From: DAOUMF01 sp034408935
GTDB taxonomy: Bacteria > Chloroflexota > Dehalococcoidia > SM23-28-2 > RBG-16-64-32
Length of the DNA: 22,823 nucleotides
Direction of reading: 5' to 3'
Assembly (NCBI GenBank): GCA_034408935.1
Contig: DAOUMV010000008.1
Coordinates: forward strand, 1 to 22,823
Part shown: piece after piece, positions 13,624-21,700 of the stretch
Layout: the number at the start of each line of letters is the position of its first letter
How positions within the stretch are numbered: position 1 is the first letter of the stretch
Notes under the pieces: model-generated
Told to the model about the DNA's origin: nothing
What the model saw: the letters and a program-made list of their open reading frames with translations, nothing else
Databases searched by the model: none
Translations under genes and position numbers: made by a program

Positions 13624-16242
13624 ATGGGCGGAGAAGAGAAGGAAGAGAGGGCGGCGGAAGAGGTCACGGTCCCCGTGGCGGGGATGACGTGCGCGGCTTG
13701 CGTCACCACAATCGAAAAGGCGTTGCGGGGTCTCCGTGGTGTGCAGGAGGCCAACGTGAGCCTCGCCGGGGGCAGGGCCGCCGTCAGGCTGGACCCCGAA
13801 GCGTGCACCCTGCCCGACATCGAGCGCGCCATCGAGGACGTGGGGTACGAGGTGCCGTGGGCCCGTCTCCAGTTGCTCGTGCTGGGGATGATGGGTGCGC
13901 ATTGCGAGGAGAGCATCACGTCCGCCCTGAAGGCGCTGCCGGGTATCGTGTCCGTGCAGGCGACCTCGTCTACCGACACCGTCATCGTCGAGTACTCCGA
14001 AGCGTTGGTCTCCGCCGCGGCGATCAAGAGGACGATCCGCGGGCTGGGCTATGAGGTGTCGGAGAAGGGCGAGGGCGAGGACGCCCTGGACCGCGAGCGC
14101 AAGCTGCGCCAGGCCGAGATCCGGCGCCAGCTCCTGAACATGGCGTTCGCCTGGCCCCTGGGCGCCCTGGTCATGCTGGGAACCTTCCGTGAGTCCTGGA
14201 GCGTCTTGGAGACGATCCTTCCCTCCATCATGGGGGAGAAGCTGTTCCTGTTCGCCCTCACCACACCGATAGTCATCGGCCCGGGACGGCAGTTCTTCGT
14301 CAACTCCTGGAACGGTCTCCGCCGCGGCGTGACCGACATGAACCTCCTGTACGCCACCGGCATCGGGGCCGCCTACATGATCGCCGTCATCAACACGTTC
14401 TGGCCGAGCGCGGGCTTCGGTGGCGAGAAGGCCACGTTCTACGAGGCGGCCGCCCTGCTAACTGCCTTCATCGTCCTCGGCCGCTATCTGGAGGCCGTCA
14501 CCCGCGGTCGCACGTCTGAGGCGATCCGGAATCTGATGAAGCTTCAGCCGAAGCGGGCGCGCATAGTCCGTGACGGTAAAGAGATCGAGATCCCGGCCGA
14601 CGAGGTGGAGGCAGGCGACGTCTGCCTGGTCCGCCCCGGCGAGAGCGTCCCCGTAGACGGCGTCGTCACCGACGGCTACTCCGCCGTGGACGAGGCGATG
14701 GTTACGGGGGAGAGCCTGCCGGTGGAGAAGCGTCCCGGCGACGAGGTGATCGGCGGCACGCTCAACAAGACCGGGGCCTTCCGTTTCCGCGCCACCCGCG
14801 TGGGGACGGAGACGGCCCTCTCCCAGATCATCAAGCTGGTAGAGGAGGCGCAGACCACCAAGGCCCCCATCCAAGCCCTGGCCGACAAGGTGGCCGGGCA
14901 CTTCATCCTGGCCGTACACGCCCTGGCCCTGGCCGTCTTCCTCTTCTGGTTCTTCGTAGGCTTCGACCTTTGGTTCTCACCGGACAGTCGACTGGTCCTC
15001 ACCCCCTACAAGCTGGAGGATCTGGAGGTGTTCGGCCTGGCGCTCCTCATCTCGGTGACGGTTTTGGTCATATCGTGCCCCTGCGCTCTGGGCCTGGCGA
15101 CCCCGAGTGCCATGATGGCGGGCACCGGCAAGGGCGCCGAGTTCGGTATCCTGTTCAAGGGCGCCGATGCGATGGAGACCACCGCCAAGCTGCAGGTGGT
15201 CGTCCTGGATAAGACGGGTACCCTCACCAAAGGGGAGCCTTCGGTTACCGATGTCGTGGCGCCGGATGGCAATGCCGACGAAGTCGTGCGCCTGGCCGCG
15301 GCCGCGGAAAAGAACTCCGAGCATCCCCTGGGCGAGGCGATCGTTCGCGGCGCCGCCGATCGCGGCATCGAGGTGCAGACGGCCGACAGCTTCCAGGCCG
15401 TGCCCGGCCACGGGGTCGAGGCCAGGCTCAGAGGCGCCGTTGTCCTCTTGGGGAACCGCAAGCTGATGGCCGAGCGGGATGTCTCCCTGGACGGCCTGCT
15501 CCCGGACGCCGAGCGACTGGAGGGCGAGGGGAAGACGGTGATGTTTGTCGCCGCCGACGGACGCCCCCTGGGCCTGGTGGCGGTGGCCGACACCCTGAAG
15601 GAGACGTCCGTCCGCGCGGTGCGGGAGCTCAAGCGGCTGGGCATGGAGGTGGCGATGATCACCGGCGACAACCGGCGCACCGCCGAGGCCATCGGCCGTG
15701 AACTGGGCATCGACAGGGTGCTGGCGGAGGTGCTGCCGCAGGACAAGGCGATGGAGGTACGCAAGCTCCAGGAAGAGGGCAAGATCGTGGCCATGGTCGG
15801 CGACGGCATCAACGACGCTCCGGCCCTGGCCCAGGCCGACGTCGGCATGGCGATCGGCTCCGGCACCGACGTTGCCAAGGAGACCGGCCACGTCATCCTC
15901 ATACGAGACGACATCCTGGACGTGGTGGCGGCGGTGCAGGTGGCCCGCGCCACGATGCGGCTGGTGAAGCAGAATCTGTTCTGGGCCTTCGGCTACAACT
16001 CGGCGGCCATACCCCTAGGCGCTGGCATCCTCTACCCCTTTGTGGCGCAGGTGGTGAGCCCGGAGCTGGCGGCGCTGCTCATGGCTACCAGTTCACTGTC
16101 CGTCACTATGAACACCCTGCGCATGAGGGGCTACGTACCGCCGGTGAAGCGCGGGCCTCCACCGGCCTCGCCGGAGGCGGCGAGACGAGAGCCCGAGACG
16201 GCGCTGGAAACCGTGCCCGTCGAAAGGAGGGTGACGCGATGA
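13624..16242 (+). CDS. copA: Cu(I)-exporting P1B-type ATPase CopA
   Basis: An 872-aa heavy-metal ATPase that pumps Cu(I) out of the cytoplasm. ATG 13624 is preferred over 13600 because GGAGGAG lies 9 nt before it. The first metal-binding domain has GMTCAAC (Cys23, Cys26). A second domain-like unit follows, but its motif is GMMGAHC, with only one cysteine. Core motifs: TGES (361-364), the CPC metal site (485-487), phosphorylated Asp529 in DKTGT, His567 in SEHPLG, and GDGINDAPAL (from 726). The late membrane segments carry FGYN (Y791, N792) and MATSS (820-824), the residues typical of the Cu(I)-specific P1B-1 group. The last 30 residues are a charged, Pro-rich tail. The stop overlaps the ATG of the next gene (ATGA). 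Confidence 0.96.
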   Translation: MGGEEKEERAAEEVTVPVAGMTCAACVTTIEKALRGLRGVQEANVSLAGGRAAVRLDPEACTLPDIERAIEDVGYEVPWARLQLLVLGMMGAHCEESITSALKALPGIVSVQATSSTDTVIVEYSEALVSAAAIKRTIRGLGYEVSEKGEGEDALDRERKLRQAEIRRQLLNMAFAWPLGALVMLGTFRESWSVLETILPSIMGEKLFLFALTTPIVIGPGRQFFVNSWNGLRRGVTDMNLLYATGIGAAYMIAVINTFWPSAGFGGEKATFYEAAALLTAFIVLGRYLEAVTRGRTSEAIRNLMKLQPKRARIVRDGKEIEIPADEVEAGDVCLVRPGESVPVDGVVTDGYSAVDEAMVTGESLPVEKRPGDEVIGGTLNKTGAFRFRATRVGTETALSQIIKLVEEAQTTKAPIQALADKVAGHFILAVHALALAVFLFWFFVGFDLWFSPDSRLVLTPYKLEDLEVFGLALLISVTVLVISCPCALGLATPSAMMAGTGKGAEFGILFKGADAMETTAKLQVVVLDKTGTLTKGEPSVTDVVAPDGNADEVVRLAAAAEKNSEHPLGEAIVRGAADRGIEVQTADSFQAVPGHGVEARLRGAVVLLGNRKLMAERDVSLDGLLPDAERLEGEGKTVMFVAADGRPLGLVAVADTLKETSVRAVRELKRLGMEVAMITGDNRRTAEAIGRELGIDRVLAEVLPQDKAMEVRKLQEEGKIVAMVGDGINDAPALAQADVGMAIGSGTDVAKETGHVILIRDDILDVVAAVQVARATMRLVKQNLFWAFGYNSAAIPLGAGILYPFVAQVVSPELAALLMATSSLSVTMNTLRMRGYVPPVKRGPPPASPEAARREPETALETVPVERRVTR

Positions 16243-16478
16243 GGCCTGTCCTGAGCCTAGTCGAAGGATTCACAGCGGAGGACGTGGGCCGCCTGAGCGC
16301 GGCGATCTACGTGACGGTGTCCGTGCTGGCCGCCGGGGCCTTCTTCGCGACAACGGTGCTGACGGGGGACTACTCCTGGGTGGCCCGAGTGGGCGGCAGC
16401 GTCTGGGTGTTCCTGCTGAGCATGATCATCCTCATGCCCACGGTGACGCCGTGGCTACGAAAGCGGCTGGAAGGCTAG
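16239..16478 (+). CDS. Small two-helix membrane protein of the copper operon
   Basis: A 79-aa protein coupled to copA by a 4-bp ATGA overlap and a strong ribosome site (AAGGAGG). Two membrane helices are visible at about 21-41 and 53-70, followed by a basic end (WLRKRLEG). It has no Cys and few Met, so it is not an obvious copper chaperone. Residues about 2-11 (RPVLSLVEGF) come from a dispersed palindromic repeat inside the reading frame; that peptide is a known signature of this repeat. The native start might therefore have been replaced by the insertion, or the repeat may just have been tolerated. Function unknown; a small partner of CopA or a stability factor is only a guess from position. 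Confidence 0.7.
   Translation: MRPVLSLVEGFTAEDVGRLSAAIYVTVSVLAAGAFFATTVLTGDYSWVARVGGSVWVFLLSMIILMPTVTPWLRKRLEG
16245..16268. repeat. Dispersed palindromic (REP-like) repeat inside a coding start
   Basis: TCCTGAGCCTAGTCGAAGGA matches the common bacterial dispersed repeat of the type GTCCTGAGC..GTCGAAGGAC, with arms TCCTxxG and CxxAGGA. One copy is seen in the window, within the first codons of the 79-aa gene. Confidence 0.65.
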
Positions 16479-16745
16479 ACCGGATTCCGCCGCGATAGTC
16501 TAGAGCCTGGGGCTCCAGGGCGCGACTCAAGCCGGCGAAACGCGGTGAGCAAGCCGTGGCTCTATCCGGCTGAGCTGCCGGGGCCCGTCCGCGTGGAAGC
16601 GCTGATGGTTGGGACAAGCGGACAGCGCGAATCGCGTGTTACGATGGCGGGCGAGCGGGCGTCCTATCTTTGGCTGTCAGTTTGGCATGTCAAACAACAG
16701 GACAAGCAGCGGGCTGCCTGCTAGCACACTGGAGATGGTCGGGCA
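16479..16745. other. Intergenic region between copper operon and VWA gene
   Basis: No gene is seen in these 267 bp. A hairpin (GAGCC-TGG-GGCTC, 16503-16515, or CCTGG-GGCT-CCAGG just inside) could end the copper transcript, but no T-run follows. Further on the sequence is rich in short inverted pairs (for example GCG-AAA-CGC), with no riboswitch I can name. TATCTT at 16664-16669 is a weak -10 candidate for the VWA gene. Confidence 0.4.
16681..16694. promoter_or_regulatory. Near-palindrome, possible operator upstream of the VWA gene
   Basis: TTTGGCATGTCAAA is palindromic except for one base pair. It lies 52 bp before the GTG start, close to the weak -10 candidate, where a regulator could bind. 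No matching regulator is identified. Confidence 0.3.
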
Positions 16746-18536
16746 GTGAAGTCAATCCTCCGGGTTCTCGCTCTCCCGGTTTTTGCTGTCGTGGCCCTCG
16801 GCGTGTTGTTCACGCCGCTGTCAGGAGCGCAAGAACCGCAGAACATCTCCGTTGTCCTCATCATCGACAATTCAGGGAGCATGGGCGGGACCGACCCTGC
16901 CGACCTGCGCTTTGTGGCGGCGAGTCAACTGGTGGACCTGCTGGAGGACGGGGACGAGATCAGCGTCGTGCTGTTCGCCGACGACAGCACCGTGCTGGTG
17001 CCGCTGACGAAAGTGACGGACGCGGCGAGCAGGGATGCCCTCAAGGCCCAGCTGGTGCCGGTGGCGCCGGCGGCGAACACGCACATGCGGGCTGGTCTGG
17101 AGGCGGGGCTGGCGGAGCTGGAGAAGGCCTCCAACCCCATCCGGTTCGGCATATTCCTGACGGACGGCGAACTCCACCCGCCGCCCTGGGACGACTTGAC
17201 GGCGGAGGAGCAGGAGGCGGAGCGGTCGGCGGTGTTCGCCCTGGCGGACGCCTTTGGCGCGAAGGAGTGGGGTCTGTTCCCGGTTTCTCTGGCCAGCGCG
17301 ACTGAGCCGGAGTTCCTGCAGAAGCTGGCGGAAAACGGCGGGGGGCTGTACCGCGAGGCGCCGGAGGCCGGGCAGCTAACGCTCGTGTTCCAGGAGATCT
17401 TCGCCGCCAAGAAGCTGGATATCTTCGAGATCCTGTTCAGCGATTGTCTCGCGGCCGGCGATCAGCGCTCCGTGACCTTGCCGATCCGCCAGTTCGTCTC
17501 CGCGCTGTCTCTGTTCGTGACGTACCCGAGCGAGCTGCGGCCGACGGTGACGGTGGCGGGACCCGATGGCACGTCGCTTGTCCCTACCGGCGGTGACGCT
17601 CGCTACGACGCGTTCAGCATTGAGAACCCCGCGCCGGGGACGTGGACTGTGGCGATAGCGGGGGCGGCGGAAGGGGAGTCCTGCGTGTCCATATCGTCGA
17701 CGCCGCGGACGCTTGTCGATGTTGAGTGGCTGCAGCCGCCGGCTTCGCTGAGTCTGGCCTCCGGCGGGCCGCTGGAGATCGTCGTGCGGCTGACGGGTCG
17801 TGACCCTCAGACGGGGGAGGAGACGCTGGTGGAGGACGCGACGGTAACGGCGACGGTTGCTGGGCCCGAGGGACAGTCGTATGAGGTGACTCTTGAGCAT
17901 GCGGGATCGGGCGAGTATGCCGGGACGGTGGCGGTAGATGGGGTGGAGGGGACGTACACGATAAACCTCGTGGCGAAAAGGGAGGAGGCGGCGATAGCGC
18001 AGCGGAGCTTCGAGACGTCGGTGTCGCTTGCGCCGGCGGGGGCACCATCGTCGTCCCCATCTCCGGCGCTGACGCCATCCCCTGGACCCCCGGGAGCGCA
18101 ACCCGAGGGTGATGGGGGACCGTCGCTGGTGGTCATCCTCCTCGGCCTGATCGTCCTCGTAGGGCTGGGGGGCTCCTTCTTGGCATACTCCCACTTCGGG
18201 CGGCCTGTCCTGCGTGGTTGGCTGGAATCGACACAGGTGGGGCGGGCGTACGACCTGGAATCGCGGCACCGCCGCGTCTGGACTCGCCGGGCGCTGGCCA
18301 TTGGGGGCTCCAAAGACGACATAGACGTGGGCCTGGGCCGCCGATTGGCGCGAATCATTCCCCGCAGGGGCGGACACTGCTTCCTGCAGGCGGTGGCCGA
18401 AAAGGGTGTCGTTGTGGACGGCCATCCTCTGCGGAGAGGACAAAGTCGGCGTCTCCGCCACCACAGCGAGATCAAGCTGGGCGAGGTTGCGCTGATATAC
18501 CGGCTATACGTCGGCGGGCCCCGTACGGGCGTATAG
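16746..18536 (+). CDS. Membrane-anchored von Willebrand A domain protein with FHA-like cytoplasmic tail
   Basis: A 596-aa protein starting at GTG (GGAG about 11 nt upstream). Signal peptide 1-28; VWA domain about 34-215 with the MIDAS metal motif DNSGS (41-45) and FLTDGE further on; two beta-sandwich-like regions (about 220-320 and 330-430); a Ser/Pro linker (430-458); one membrane helix (about 461-483). The last 110 residues are basic and cytoplasmic by topology. Part of this tail (IGGSKDDIDVGL, then VVVDGHPLRRGQS and EIKLGEVALIYRLY) resembles an FHA phosphothreonine-binding domain, in a degenerate form. VWA domains bind protein ligands through a metal ion, so an adhesion or sensing role that passes a signal inwards is plausible but inferred. 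The gene appears monocistronic. Confidence 0.85.
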   Translation: MKSILRVLALPVFAVVALGVLFTPLSGAQEPQNISVVLIIDNSGSMGGTDPADLRFVAASQLVDLLEDGDEISVVLFADDSTVLVPLTKVTDAASRDALKAQLVPVAPAANTHMRAGLEAGLAELEKASNPIRFGIFLTDGELHPPPWDDLTAEEQEAERSAVFALADAFGAKEWGLFPVSLASATEPEFLQKLAENGGGLYREAPEAGQLTLVFQEIFAAKKLDIFEILFSDCLAAGDQRSVTLPIRQFVSALSLFVTYPSELRPTVTVAGPDGTSLVPTGGDARYDAFSIENPAPGTWTVAIAGAAEGESCVSISSTPRTLVDVEWLQPPASLSLASGGPLEIVVRLTGRDPQTGEETLVEDATVTATVAGPEGQSYEVTLEHAGSGEYAGTVAVDGVEGTYTINLVAKREEAAIAQRSFETSVSLAPAGAPSSSPSPALTPSPGPPGAQPEGDGGPSLVVILLGLIVLVGLGGSFLAYSHFGRPVLRGWLESTQVGRAYDLESRHRRVWTRRALAIGGSKDDIDVGLGRRLARIIPRRGGHCFLQAVAEKGVVVDGHPLRRGQSRRLRHHSEIKLGEVALIYRLYVGGPRTGV

Positions 18537-18762
18537 GAAGCACCCGCGGCTCCCCGATGGCCCCTTGCATCTGCTCGCCTTTGTGCTTCTGTCGACAGCT
18601 TCGCCCTTGCCGCCCTCAGAAGCAGCGGGGCCTCTCGCTATTCCTCTCCCTTGGCGTCTGCGCCATGGGGGCCTAGTGTATAATATTTAGAAAGGGCCTC
18701 ATACGAGGGACACACAGCGGGGGTGTGGCTCCACGAACTACTCACGACGTGCAATAATCGCG
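18537..18762. other. Intergenic region with palindromes
   Basis: No gene is seen. GAAGCAC (18537-18543) and GTGCTTC (18583-18589) form a 7-bp inverted repeat with a long loop, directly after the VWA stop, possibly a weak terminator. CTGTCGACAG (18589-18598) is a perfect 10-bp palindrome. The rest holds the -10 box and leader of the next gene. Confidence 0.4.
18679..18684 (+). promoter_or_regulatory. Consensus -10 box of the beta-helix gene
   Basis: A perfect TATAAT in an AT-rich patch (TGTATAATATTTAG) that stands out from the GC-rich surroundings. A -35 box at proper distance is not clear. Transcription would start near 18691. Confidence 0.5.
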
Positions 18763-21700
18763 TTGCTGGCGGCGGCTGCGCTGCCTGCGGTGCTCCTGTT
18801 GGGCGGGAGTCAGCCCGCCCTGGGGGCTACTTTCGTGGTCACCTCGACCGCCGATCCCGGCGATGGCTTCTGCCTCGCGGGCGAGTGCACGCTCCGAGAA
18901 GCCATCGACGCTGCTAACGACAGCCCGGGCACGGACACGATCACTTTCGACATCCCTGGGCCAGGCCCCCACACGATCAGGCCAACGTCCGCTCTGCCGA
19001 GCATACGGGGGGCTGTGGTCATCGACGGGACGAGCGAGCCCGACTTCGCCAGCACTCCGATCATCGAACTGGATGGGACCAACGCTGGGGTTAACGCAGA
19101 CGGGCTGACCATCACCGTTGGATACAGCACGGTGAGAGGGTTGGTAATCAATCGCTTCGGTGGGGATGGGATTGAGCTGTCGACGCTCGGGGGAAACGTC
19201 ATCGAGGGTAACTACATTGGCACGGATACCAGCGGCACCACAGACCTAGGCAATTCCTTGAGTGGCGTGTACATCAACAAGTCGCCGTCCAACACCATTG
19301 GAGGGACCGTGGACGCCGCGCGCAACGTCATATCGGGCAATGACCACGGCGTGAGGATCATCGGCAGCGAGTCGGTAGGGAATCAGGTGCTGGGCAACTA
19401 CATCGGCAGCGACGCTACCGGTGGCGCCAATCTGGGCAATGCCTCGAACGGCGTTTACATCGTCCAAGCGTCATCCAACACGATCGGTGGTACGACGGCC
19501 GCGGCTCGGAACGTCATCTCGGGCAACCAGACCGGCGTCAGGATATACGGCAGCGAATCGACGGGAAACACGGTGCAAGGCAACTACGTCGGTACCGACG
19601 CTGCTGGCGCGGCTGATATAGGCAACGTCTCGAGTGGCGTGAACATCAGCCAAGCGCCGTCCAACACCGTCGGTGGTACGACGGCCGGAGCAGGCAATAC
19701 CATATCGGGCAACGATGCGTCTGGCGTCTACATCGACGGCAGTGAGGCCACCGGAAATGCGGTCCAGGGCAACTTCATCGGCACAGACGCCAGCGGCACC
19801 ACCGTTCTGGGCAACTCCAACGATGGCGTACTAATCAGCGACGCCGCTGGCAACTCCGTCGGCGGTACAGTAGCTGGAAGTGGGAACGTCATCTCTGGCA
19901 ACGGCCGCTACGGTGTTCAGATCACAGGAGGCGGCGCGACAGGGAACTCGGTGGGCGGCAACTATGTCGGAACGGACTTGAGCGGCACTGCCGATCTTGG
20001 TAACGGAGGCGGCGTAGTCATCTCGGGCGCGCCCAGCAACGCCATCGGGGGGACGACGGTCGAAGAGCGGAACGTCATCTCGGCTAACAACTCTTTCGGT
20101 ATCGACATCACGGGCGGCGCGGCCACGGGGAACCAGGTGCAGGGCAACTACATTGGAACTCAGGCCGACGGCGTGAGCGCACTGGGGAATTCATCAGATG
20201 GCGTGTTGATTAACGGCGGAGCCGCCAATAGCACGATCGGTGGGACAGGCGCCGGCGCGGCGAACGTGATCGCCCACAACGGCGGCAACGGCGTGCAAGT
20301 CGGCGGCTCTGGGACTATAGGCAACGCCATCCGCGGTAATTCCATCCATTCCAGCGGTGGCAAAGGGATCGAAAACGTTGACGGCGGCAACGCCGAACTG
20401 ACGCCACCGGTCATCACTGGCGTGGGGTCTGCTACAGGCACCGCCTGTGCCGGTTGCACTATCGATGTCTACTCAGATGATGACGACGAGGGGCGCATCT
20501 ACCACGGCTCGACGGGTGCCGACGGCGGCGGCAACTGGAGTTTCCCGGGGGCCGTGACCGGCCCCAACGTAGCCGCCACCGCCACCAACGCGGGCGGTAG
20601 TACTTCCGAGTTCTCCCTCTTCGACACGGACGGTGACGGGGTGGGCAACGGCTTCCCGGGCCCGATCGACAACTGTCCGGACACCGCTAACCCGGGTCAG
20701 GAGAACAATGTCCACCCGGCGACGTTCGAGGGGGACCACTGCGAAGACCCAGAGCCGGACGGCGTGTTTGACATCGCTGACAACTGCCCGGACAGCGTCA
20801 ACCCCGGCCAGGAGAACGCTGACGGCGACGGCCTCGGCGACGCCTGCGACAACTGCCCGGACACGACGAATCCAGGCCAGGAGAATGACGTCCACCCTGG
20901 GACGCCCGAAGGGGACCACTGCGAAGACCCAGAGCCGGACGGCGTGTTTGACATCGCTGACAACTGCCCGGACGCCGCCAACCCCGGTCAGGAGAACTCC
21001 GACGGCGACGGCCTCGGCGATGCCTGCGACAACTGCCCCGCCACGACGAATCCCGGCCAAGAGAACGACATCCACCCTGGGACGCCCGAGGGGGACCACT
21101 GCGAGGACCCAGAGCCGGACGGCGTGTTTGACATCGCTGACAACTGTCCGGACACTGCCAACGCCGGACAGGAGAACGACGTCCACCCTGGGACGCCCGA
21201 AGGGGACCACTGCGAAGACCCAGAGCCGGACGGCGTGTTTGACATCGCTGACAACTGCCCGGACACCGCCAACGCTGGACAGGAGAATGGAGACGGCGAC
21301 GGCCTCGGCGATGCCTGCGACAACTGCCCCGCCACGACGAATCCCGGCCAGGAGAACGACATCCACCCTGGGACGCCGGAAGGGGACCACTGCGAGGACC
21401 CAGAGCCGGACGGCGTGTTCGACGTCGCTGACAACTGTCCGGACACCGCCAACGCCGGGCAGGAGAATGTCGACGGCGACGGCCTTGGGGACGCTTGCGA
21501 CGCTTGCCCCGACGACTCGGACAACGACGTCGACGGGGACGGGATATGCGTGGGCTCCGGATTCCTCCCTCCGCAAACGGGCGACAACGACAACTGTCCA
21601 TCTACTCCGAACGCGGGTCAGGAGAACGCGGACGGCGACCGGTGGGGTGACGTCTGCGATACCTGCCCAACGGTGCCGACTGCCTGGCTCGTGGGACCGG

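Noticed and set aside
20692..21480. CRISPR array
   Set aside because: The repeated units are 180 bp, coding and in frame, without unique spacers or cas genes.
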